DNA of 64,000 nucleotides from Legionella saoudiensis (GTDB taxonomy: Bacteria; Pseudomonadota; Gammaproteobacteria; Legionellales; Legionellaceae), in assembly GCF_001465875.1 (NCBI RefSeq), contig NZ_LN901318.1:33174-97173 (forward strand). The letters run 5' to 3'. The notes under the pieces are model-generated. The model worked only from the letters and a program-made list of their open reading frames with translations. It made no database searches and was not told where the DNA came from. Of the stretch, positions 33,484 to 41,836 are shown in pieces. Both the position numbers and the translations under genes were made by a program. How positions within the stretch are numbered: the first letter of the stretch is position 1; every line of letters begins with the position of its first letter.

Positions 33484-36400
33484 TTAATATATTTGCATTT
33501 CCTCTCGTTGAAGCGTTTTTATTTTATCAATTGACATGGTTTTTTCCTTAGGTATTTCCAAGTTAAGCTTACTGGAAATAGACTCTAAGCACTCCGCAAT
33601 TTTTTCTGAGGTTACTTCAATTTTATTTGTATTACTCATAAATTTATCAATGCTTACCGCCTTACTCAGAGCCTCAACAACACCAGGAATACCCCTTAAT
33701 TTACTTATATCGTTAAAGTCTTTTTCTCGTTGGGGAATTACAATTTTCACAGATTTCCCATGATTTTTTAAACGCTCAATAGCTTCAATAATTACCTTGT
33801 CTTTACCGATGGGTTTGCCATCATTATCAAGACAAAGCACAACCTTATCAGTTAAAAGATCCATGTGAATAGTTTTAAAATTGCCTTTACCTAGCGTTGT
33901 AATAACACGTTCATTAGGCACCGCATCGCGGACACTAAGGGCTGTTTCGCCTCCCTCTGCTAAGTATGTAACTGAGTCCTTCTCACCTTTATTTAAGATA
34001 ACACCCGAACCATTTTTATCTCCATAAGACCTTTTTGATTTTATTCCTAGAGATGCTTTATTCCCGGTCAGTTTATCTAAATACACCGCTTCAACTGCTG
34101 TCACTTTATTGCCTTTATCTCGGGACAAATATAGGAGTGCAGGCTTATGCTGTTCAGCCTCAGTTTTTTTGGTAAACACTCCAGGGTGATATCGTAGATT
34201 GTCACCGGACACATGATGAATCCCTCTAATTTCCGTTAAATATTTTTCAGCCAAAGTCCCATTTATTGGTTTTGATTCGCGAGCTAATTGTAATGCATAA
34301 TCTTGAGTTTTATTGGGCTCACTTTTCTTGATTTCTTTGGGCTCGTACTGTCTATTCCCCCTTTCTTTTAACTGTTCCTTTAAATCATCTCCCGTTAATT
34401 TAGCGGCATAAGAAAGACTTTGTTTGAAATCCAAGTTTAACGTTTTTTGTATCAGATGGAGCAAATTTCCCTTTTCCAAAGTTTCATGGTTGTACCAAAC
34501 TCCTCTCTTATCCCCATGCAAACAAATGACCAAACTTCCATAAGTACCATAACGATACTCTTTCTTAGAAGAAAGTTCCCTATTAGGTTGCCCAAGCAAA
34601 TTCTCGAGAATCACTTCGGCATGATTCGACAGATTTTGCGAAATGATATTTGCATCATAATAAGGTCTGCTCGCTAACTTAACAGGTTTACTCTGTCTAA
34701 TGTTCTGGGATTTTCTTGGGCTATTTTGCACCTCTTTAGTACTGGTTTTAATATTGGGATTAATACGATTTAACGCTTCTAAGGCTGATGTTTTTTCAGG
34801 AGTAACACGAAGCTGAGCTTGTAATTTATTTCGATCATCGGTGTAGAGCATCGCGTGCAATGAGCCTCGCGTTACCATGATATAGAACGAACGAAAGTGA
34901 TTTACCTTATCATTGCCTGTCTCAGCTACTCCAATCACAAAAGGAGAAGAAGCCCCCTGAATTGAATAACTGGTTGCTGTATAGCTGTAATCCCAGTGAG
35001 CATCTTTCATATCATCTTTACTCAAGTGGTGCTCTGAACCGGAACTGTCTTTAACAACTATAGCCCCCTCTTTAGCCTGAGTTACTTGTAAGCGCTCGTT
35101 AGCAAATCGTTCCAAAGATTTATCTGACTTCTTAAAGTGAATTTTTTCACCAACAGAGATTTTTGCCGGAGCTGATTGAAACAATTCAATTTTCCAATCT
35201 TTATTTTCTTTTTCAGGAACAAAAAAAGATTTATTTCCTTTTAAATCCTCTAGCAAAACAACCTTTTTCGACTCATCAATCGATGTCACTTTAAAATATT
35301 CGCCTTCTCGTTTTAAATAAAATGTGCCTTTATTCAGACATTCTTGATATGTTTCGCAAAAATAAAGCTCCGCCGTTGTGTAGTTGGTGCTCAGTAACCT
35401 GGGAAATGAGATATTCTCCGCACCAAGTGTTTTCTCTTGAATTAACGCCTCTCGAATAAGATTATTTGCGAGCTCTCTTTTTTTATTTTCATGAATAATC
35501 ACTATGGTTTTGTCCCGAACCTTATCGGTTCGAGACAAATAATCGCCCACAGCCATTTTAAGACACTTATTGTCATTCAATCCTTCTTCCCTGTCCTCTC
35601 CTTTTTGTACCGCAGATAAGCGATTGTCTAACGACTCATTCGTTACCACTAACGAGGAGGTTAATTCGTGGTAAGGGCTATTCGTATCTTTTCGCTCAAT
35701 AAGATCTCGCGGGAGAGCGCTTAATTGCGCTAACGCTTTTTCTGGATCTCCTTGGATTAAGGTTTCAACGGCGTTTTTATATTCGATAACCTGCTGTCGC
35801 ACGATATCGTCCATGCACGCTACGCGTATGCTTCCCTCTTGCATCATTAGTTTGCTAGGCTTTCCACTTTCGATACTTTGATGTTGGCTTACATCACCTA
35901 ATAAGGTACACCGAGCTCCTGAATCTTTAATTACTTGAACAAGACTGGCGCAATCCCTATTGGAAACCATTGACGACTCATCAAGTAGCACAAGGACATT
36001 CGAAGATAAAGTAGGTTCTTGCTCTTGAGCAATAAGAAAGCTTTTCAAGGTCTGAGACTCTATCCCTAAAGCCCTCATTTCTTTTACCGCTTGATGCGTA
36101 GGAGCCACTGCAATGATTTGCATCTCTTCTTTAACCATAGAAATTGCGTATTGAATGGTATCGATCGCCGTTTTGGTCATCGTAGTTTTTCCTGTACCCG
36201 CATATCCTTGAATCATATTAAATTGATCTGGGGATGTTGTGATTAGTTCACAGGCTTCTTTTTGACCTTTAGTTAATTGAGCCGATACTAATTGTTTCCG
36301 GGCATCCTCTTCAGTGATTAACGGTTTCACCGAATTAATGCCTGATTTAACCGTAGAGATTATTGACTCTTCGAAAAACACTGCCTCTTTTGTCGTTAAA

Positions 36401-39300
36401 AAGTCATTGCCACCTGCGATTAATTCTCCTTTTTCAAGTAAATAATCCAATTTTTCATTTAACTCTTTATAATCCACACGTCCTATGACCTTATGGATAG
36501 CCGCTTCAAGTAATTCGCTACGTTTAAATGCCGCTTCTCGCTCTCCAAGATGAGCGATTGCAAAGGCCAATGCTTTTTCACTGTCCTCCTTAATTGGTTT
36601 TTCTAAGGATAAACGAGTTAATGCATCTTCTAGTGCCATAATGAGTTGTTTGCTGCTGGCATTATCGAGCACTAGAGCACCATGGTGCCTTTGTGCTGCT
36701 TCTAACGTTAAAGAAATTGCGGTCTGTTTAGGTGAAGCCTTTTGGGCATAACGATTGGCTTTATCTACATCATCAGTAACAATATGCAATTCTTCCTTGC
36801 TTGACTCTGACAGCAAAGAAACAATATTTTGGCGTAGTGAGTATGCGGGCATTGTTGCGATGATTCGATCTGTGGATTTAAAGTCATGGGCATAGATTGT
36901 CTTCGTATACGCATAATTCATAGGAAAATGCTTTTCAGTATCCAGATCCAAATGAATCGTGTCTTTACCTGACTTGATTTTAATCCCATGAGGAGTAAAT
37001 TCAGATACTTCATATTGAGCCCCTAAACGTATCCCTTCTAACGCAAGATTTCCAGTAGCAACAAGTTTTTCCCCAATAGCCACAGGCATTTGGGTTGGTT
37101 CATAGATTTGTGTTGTTTTCGATAATTTATTTGTCGAAATCATGGATTTCATTCCATGCGCATTTCGTATTATGAGCTGGTTTGCTTGTTCATTAACCCC
37201 AATTACTTTTAATTTCTGCGAAACAGAACGTGTTTTTTGAATGAGTATCATCCCTTCTTGATAACTCTTTGCCATTTTTTTCTCACTTTCTGTTAACGAA
37301 ATAGGCGTTAATATAGAAATAATACGCTCCTCCTTTGATAGCTCACCGTGTTCTTTGAGCTGAGTACGTATAGACTGATTCACTTCATTTGCCTCCAATT
37401 TGGAGTGAGTTAGTATTTGGGTATTTTTTCTCTGAGTGCTGGTAAGAGATTGATAGAGTTGTGCCGTTTTAAGGATTCGATCTTCTTTTTTTCGCGCCTC
37501 CACCAAGGTAATATTGGTTTGACGTAACGGTCTATCATTAACATCGATTGTATTCATCTGGGCTTTATCTAACAGCTCGGGGATATCCGATTTAAAGCCA
37601 GTTATGGACTGAGACTTCTCTAAAAAAACGACTTTGGCTAAACGTTGTTCCGCAATAGAAAGCAATTTATTTAAGTCATCTGGAGACAGGCGTTGCGAAT
37701 CATCAACAATCAGCAATTCACGTTCCTTTTTACTGTTAAAAAAAGGCAGACGATGTTCCGATTCGTGACGGTAATTAAAACCAGACACCGTATCACATAA
37801 ATCTTCTTTACCTATAGAGAGCACCCACTGCCATAATGTGGATGGCCGTTTCGTAAATTCTTGATTGATGTTTTGAGAAGTGAGTGCGGTGGGGGATAAG
37901 ATTCGAACCTTTTTAGACTCTTCCGCACAGTCAATCAGCGTGCTTAATACTTCACGGGATAAAGCACTTTGTTGCCTTATCCGCACAAGGCTGTCTTTGG
38001 ATGACAACGCCTCAGTGACCACTTTTTGGATATGCTCATTGCCCCCTTCTTTTTCTTTTCCCCAATGAATCGCTTTTTTTTGCGATGGAAATTGGTTAAT
38101 TCGATTAAGAAGTTCGTGTTCTTTTTTGATCAAATCTGGAGTAGTGAAACGAGTATCCTCTTCATTAAGCGGAATAATTTTTTTTTCTTTAAGTACATTG
38201 TCTATTTGAGCTAATAATGTCTCAAAGTTATGCTCACCCATAGAAAAGTACAGACTAGTTTGCAAGAGTTCATGATGAGTAAAACTTAACTTCTTTTCTT
38301 CTAAATGCTTAATTGCATACATCACGTTCATACCCAATTCATCCGAGCTCACCTGGGAATCCTTTACCGAGCGCGATTGAGCCGTCTTTTCTTTTAATTG
38401 TGAAAAATAAGAGGAAGGGTCAATACCAAAAACGTTACTTTCATTGGTCCACCGCTCACGCAATGCTTCAGGGGAAACCACGGTTTTTTCTTTTCGAGAA
38501 TCAAGAGTTGCTCTATCGTATGCTTTTAATGAGCTAGAGCGCATTCCTTTAACTTCTTCCTTAACTTGTCCTCGCCGTTTTGATAAACATTCTAAAAGGC
38601 CTTTATCAAAGTGTTTAATTTCGAAAAGCCCATGGGCATCACCAGTACTTTCTATTTCCAACCCCATCTCATTCAAACCTAATGCAATCTCAGAACGATA
38701 AATCAGACCTAATAAAATCTGATTATTCATAATCCATTCCATGGTTCCGTGATTACGACTAATATCTGAAGCAAGAGCACGCCATTTTCCGTCCAGACGC
38801 TCTGTAAAATTCATCATTAAGGCATGGACATGAAGTTGTGGATCGAGTTCTCTTGACGTATCGTGAAGAATGGTTGCAAAACAAAGATTTCCGGTATGTT
38901 CATATTCCACCCCGGACTTTCCTGTTTTTCGTGCCTGTGCGGCTTCTTTCTCAATCACCTTTAATACCGTTTTTACTGCATTTAAGTGCAGATCAATAAA
39001 TTCTTTATGTCCTGCAACCAAGCCAAGATAGGAAACCGATTTAGGTGCTGAAAAAGTTAAATCATAGCCTCCACGGTGTTTGATCTCACCTTGATGGGTT
39101 TGGAATCCGATCACATCCCCACTAGGCAAAACACCACCAACAAGTTGTTCTAGGGTCTGAACCTCTACCTCACCCGATAAGTTTTGTTTTTCTGCACTGA
39201 AACCAACCCATTCAGTCGTAAGTTGGTTTGAGAAATAATAATTTTCCTTGTCATAATAATAAGACGCTTTTTTGATTGGCTGCACACGAAGACTTAACAT
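33484..39300 (-). CDS. traI: TraI: MobF relaxase-helicase with C-terminal primase/Toprim region
   Basis: A 1938-residue relaxase. The N terminus carries the paired tyrosines (Y15-17 and Y22-23) and the three-His metal site (H147, H158, H160 in DPQLHVHALMMN) of MobF enzymes. A first helicase-like part without Walker A (about 400-600) precedes the active helicase with GYAGTGKTTM near 1035 and LLDESSMVSN. Beyond about 1600 lies an extra region: a degenerate zinc-ribbon-like segment, then a Toprim core with YLAEGGETALS near 1780 and VVLCLDNDGKP near 1820. The start is taken as the second ATG (39300), 7 bases from AAGGA. It nicks oriT and unwinds the transferred strand; the Toprim part suggests priming in the recipient. 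Confidence 0.96.
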   Translation of the reverse strand: MLSLRVQPIKKASYYYDKENYYFSNQLTTEWVGFSAEKQNLSGEVEVQTLEQLVGGVLPSGDVIGFQTHQGEIKHRGGYDLTFSAPKSVSYLGLVAGHKEFIDLHLNAVKTVLKVIEKEAAQARKTGKSGVEYEHTGNLCFATILHDTSRELDPQLHVHALMMNFTERLDGKWRALASDISRNHGTMEWIMNNQILLGLIYRSEIALGLNEMGLEIESTGDAHGLFEIKHFDKGLLECLSKRRGQVKEEVKGMRSSSLKAYDRATLDSRKEKTVVSPEALRERWTNESNVFGIDPSSYFSQLKEKTAQSRSVKDSQVSSDELGMNVMYAIKHLEEKKLSFTHHELLQTSLYFSMGEHNFETLLAQIDNVLKEKKIIPLNEEDTRFTTPDLIKKEHELLNRINQFPSQKKAIHWGKEKEGGNEHIQKVVTEALSSKDSLVRIRQQSALSREVLSTLIDCAEESKKVRILSPTALTSQNINQEFTKRPSTLWQWVLSIGKEDLCDTVSGFNYRHESEHRLPFFNSKKERELLIVDDSQRLSPDDLNKLLSIAEQRLAKVVFLEKSQSITGFKSDIPELLDKAQMNTIDVNDRPLRQTNITLVEARKKEDRILKTAQLYQSLTSTQRKNTQILTHSKLEANEVNQSIRTQLKEHGELSKEERIISILTPISLTESEKKMAKSYQEGMILIQKTRSVSQKLKVIGVNEQANQLIIRNAHGMKSMISTNKLSKTTQIYEPTQMPVAIGEKLVATGNLALEGIRLGAQYEVSEFTPHGIKIKSGKDTIHLDLDTEKHFPMNYAYTKTIYAHDFKSTDRIIATMPAYSLRQNIVSLLSESSKEELHIVTDDVDKANRYAQKASPKQTAISLTLEAAQRHHGALVLDNASSKQLIMALEDALTRLSLEKPIKEDSEKALAFAIAHLGEREAAFKRSELLEAAIHKVIGRVDYKELNEKLDYLLEKGELIAGGNDFLTTKEAVFFEESIISTVKSGINSVKPLITEEDARKQLVSAQLTKGQKEACELITTSPDQFNMIQGYAGTGKTTMTKTAIDTIQYAISMVKEEMQIIAVAPTHQAVKEMRALGIESQTLKSFLIAQEQEPTLSSNVLVLLDESSMVSNRDCASLVQVIKDSGARCTLLGDVSQHQSIESGKPSKLMMQEGSIRVACMDDIVRQQVIEYKNAVETLIQGDPEKALAQLSALPRDLIERKDTNSPYHELTSSLVVTNESLDNRLSAVQKGEDREEGLNDNKCLKMAVGDYLSRTDKVRDKTIVIIHENKKRELANNLIREALIQEKTLGAENISFPRLLSTNYTTAELYFCETYQECLNKGTFYLKREGEYFKVTSIDESKKVVLLEDLKGNKSFFVPEKENKDWKIELFQSAPAKISVGEKIHFKKSDKSLERFANERLQVTQAKEGAIVVKDSSGSEHHLSKDDMKDAHWDYSYTATSYSIQGASSPFVIGVAETGNDKVNHFRSFYIMVTRGSLHAMLYTDDRNKLQAQLRVTPEKTSALEALNRINPNIKTSTKEVQNSPRKSQNIRQSKPVKLASRPYYDANIISQNLSNHAEVILENLLGQPNRELSSKKEYRYGTYGSLVICLHGDKRGVWYNHETLEKGNLLHLIQKTLNLDFKQSLSYAAKLTGDDLKEQLKERGNRQYEPKEIKKSEPNKTQDYALQLARESKPINGTLAEKYLTEIRGIHHVSGDNLRYHPGVFTKKTEAEQHKPALLYLSRDKGNKVTAVEAVYLDKLTGNKASLGIKSKRSYGDKNGSGVILNKGEKDSVTYLAEGGETALSVRDAVPNERVITTLGKGNFKTIHMDLLTDKVVLCLDNDGKPIGKDKVIIEAIERLKNHGKSVKIVIPQREKDFNDISKLRGIPGVVEALSKAVSIDKFMSNTNKIEVTSEKIAECLESISSKLNLEIPKEKTMSIDKIKTLQREEMQIY

Positions 39301-39315
39301 CATTGATTCCTTAGA

Positions 39316-41169
39316 TTAAAAAATTGATTCCATATCCCATTCGGATTCTTTACTTTTGGATGAAGAGGTAGGCTTTGTTTCTAAACGTGAATCACTTGAT
39401 TCAAGATTTTCGAGTAACGATTCAAATGCAGTATGCTGCGCTACTTCGACAGGCAGCTCACGAGGGATAAATCCTTCTGATTTGGCTTTTCTTTTTTGAA
39501 GTTTAAGTTCGAGTTTAGTAATGGGAAACTCTCCAGGGAGGCGCAAATAACAAGACAGTGGCGCTAAATTCATAATCTCGGGGTAGGTAACTAAAGGGCG
39601 AGTAATTCTATTTTTCCCTAATGAAATACCATCACGAATTGAATTTGCCCCATAAGAGTAGTTTTCTCGTGTATCATCAATCTCCTCCTCACCTAACTCT
39701 TTGCTCACTAGTTGCGCCATCTGACTGCTAGGACTTGCAAAAAAAGCACGCGTATTGAGCAAGTCAAATATTTCAGAAGCCCCACTTCGTCCATATACTT
39801 TCTCAAGTTGACTATAACTTTGCATTCCTAATAAAAAGCAACCTCCAAATTTTCGCACCTCTGCTATGGTTTCTCCCAGTAATGGTAATTTATGTAAACT
39901 GGGTAACTCATCACAGATAAACCAAATACGGCGATTAGCATCCTCCTCCAGACTTAAAAGAGTAAGCGAGGCCATCGCAATCCACATGGATATGAGTGGC
40001 TTTAATGATTTATGCTGCTCCCCATTTGATGAAATAAAAAGCCATCCTGATAACTCTTTATTTAAGAGGTAATCCCTGATTGAAAATGCTTCTTGTCCTG
40101 ATTGTTCCAGTCCATTCAAAGAGTGGAGCGACTTAAGGTATGTTGTGATCACTGAACGAATCGAGATGGCGGTTTTTTCAATTTTACTACTGACTAACGT
40201 GGCCGCAGCCGTTCCTACAAGATAGGGCTCAAGCTCATCAAACTCTCCAGTGACCAAGAGTCGTAATAGCTTCGATAAAGAACGGTCCTTATCTTCCCTC
40301 ATGCGACTGGCTACCGACGCGAACACGGTGCGCGCCGCATTTACCCAAAAGGGATCGTTTTCTCCATGCATAGGAATTAGGCTTTCTGCCATATTCTCCA
40401 AAAGTTCATCTTTGGGCGCTTCCCGCCATAAATCCCAATTCGCACAACGCTCATCAAACGGATTCAGTAAAATATCATGGCCTTCTTGAAAATAAGCTTG
40501 AGTAAACGTACACCCTTTGTCATAGACAATAACCCGATCCCCCCGAGCACGAATCACGTCCATCAATTTCATAATGAATTGACTTTTACCCATACCCACC
40601 GTGCCATGGACTAACAAATGCTGTACTTCGGAATTCTTTATTAATGGTAATCCATCAAGATTCAGGTCTGAGTTTTGCTTCTGTTTGATGATTTGTTGTT
40701 TCAGTTCGGAAGCAGGAACTTGAGATGCGCCACGAATAAATTGATTATCGGTTTGAGACTTTCCTCTTCGAATAAAATAGGCCGCCAAACAAAGCCCCAC
40801 GATACAAGCCAATACAAACCCAATGAGTGCTGACTGGCCTACCCTATCCACCATGTGGCGCGCATTCGTCTCAAAATAGGAGTAGTTCATGATTTGCTTT
40901 ACAGATTGGTGATAAGTTTTCCCATTAAATGACAACGTAAAGGTGTGTGATTTACCGGAGAAATCGAGCAAAGAAGCATAGTAATAAGCCAGTGCATGAG
41001 TGAGTTTCTCTGTAGGGAGTAGCAACCAAGAAATAAGACACGTAAAAACAACCCACAAGCAAAAACATACGGTCACTAGCGTTTTGGTGATTTGATCCCA
41101 CATCCTCAAATTATGAAAACTTATTTGCCCCCCACGGGTATAATGTTTGAAATTAGGCTCGGCCTGCAT
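39316..41169 (-). CDS. traD: TraD: type IV coupling protein
   Basis: A 617-residue hexameric inner-membrane ATPase that delivers the relaxosome to the channel. Two membrane helices lie near 30-50 and 110-132. Walker A is HGTVGMGKSQF near 190 and Walker B is IWFICDELPSL near 418. The C terminus is polar and acidic (DSRLETKPTS, SEWDMESIF), the part that in F contacts TraM. Its stop is 16 bases before the traI start, the usual traD-traI order. Confidence 0.96.
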   Translation of the reverse strand: MQAEPNFKHYTRGGQISFHNLRMWDQITKTLVTVCFCLWVVFTCLISWLLLPTEKLTHALAYYYASLLDFSGKSHTFTLSFNGKTYHQSVKQIMNYSYFETNARHMVDRVGQSALIGFVLACIVGLCLAAYFIRRGKSQTDNQFIRGASQVPASELKQQIIKQKQNSDLNLDGLPLIKNSEVQHLLVHGTVGMGKSQFIMKLMDVIRARGDRVIVYDKGCTFTQAYFQEGHDILLNPFDERCANWDLWREAPKDELLENMAESLIPMHGENDPFWVNAARTVFASVASRMREDKDRSLSKLLRLLVTGEFDELEPYLVGTAAATLVSSKIEKTAISIRSVITTYLKSLHSLNGLEQSGQEAFSIRDYLLNKELSGWLFISSNGEQHKSLKPLISMWIAMASLTLLSLEEDANRRIWFICDELPSLHKLPLLGETIAEVRKFGGCFLLGMQSYSQLEKVYGRSGASEIFDLLNTRAFFASPSSQMAQLVSKELGEEEIDDTRENYSYGANSIRDGISLGKNRITRPLVTYPEIMNLAPLSCYLRLPGEFPITKLELKLQKRKAKSEGFIPRELPVEVAQHTAFESLLENLESSDSRLETKPTSSSKSKESEWDMESIF

Positions 41170-41268
41170 CAGTTAGTTCTCCTTTTTTAGACAAAGCTTA
41201 CGCGGCCACTGAGAATAAATGGCTAAAATAAGCTCTATTTGTTGGTGTTTAGATTAGGCGGTTGATTA

Positions 41269-41832
41269 TTATTTTTTATTCACCCATTGATTTACCAAAT
41301 CGAATAAAACACTGGCTCCAACGCGGCTCATTTCCATGCTTAATACAATGTAGGATGCAAATAAGGCCACGAAGTAGGAAAAACCAAGAAATATTCGGAA
41401 CGCAAAAGGATCAGGGCATTGCATTACAAAACAGCAACAAGCCCCAAACACGGCGATAAAGACCCAACCGACTTGATTTAACTTTTTGACTAATAAAGAG
41501 CCAGTTTGAATCCGATGGTTTAAATGGATTTTGATTAGATAGTATTGTGTGAGCGAAGGAAGGAGCATCACTACGCCGACAAAAGTTATTAAAAAAGAAC
41601 TTAATAAGATATCAAATACGAGCTCTCTGCTAACAAGAATAGAACCATTTCTAAGTGAAGACTCTACGTAACATGTCGCTAACAAAACGATGAATCCCAT
41701 TTTCCAAAAACAACCGCCAATGAGTGTTAAAAGTCCCGAGTAATAAGCGCGCACTGGAACCACATCAAAATCGAGTGAAGGCAATAGCGCAATATCCGCT
41801 TTTATCGCTTGTTTTAATTCCGATTCATTCAT
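41269..41832 (-). CDS. Membrane protein at the TraS position (candidate entry exclusion)
   Basis: A 187-residue protein with four membrane helices in two pairs (about 47-62, 75-95, 120-138, 144-165). It lies directly between traG and traD, where F carries traS, the inner-membrane entry-exclusion gene. There is no visible sequence similarity to F TraS, but TraS proteins are highly variable. The function is inferred from position and topology only. Confidence 0.6.
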   Translation of the reverse strand: MNESELKQAIKADIALLPSLDFDVVPVRAYYSGLLTLIGGCFWKMGFIVLLATCYVESSLRNGSILVSRELVFDILLSSFLITFVGVVMLLPSLTQYYLIKIHLNHRIQTGSLLVKKLNQVGWVFIAVFGACCCFVMQCPDPFAFRIFLGFSYFVALFASYIVLSMEMSRVGASVLFDLVNQWVNKK

Positions 41833-41836
41833 TAGA

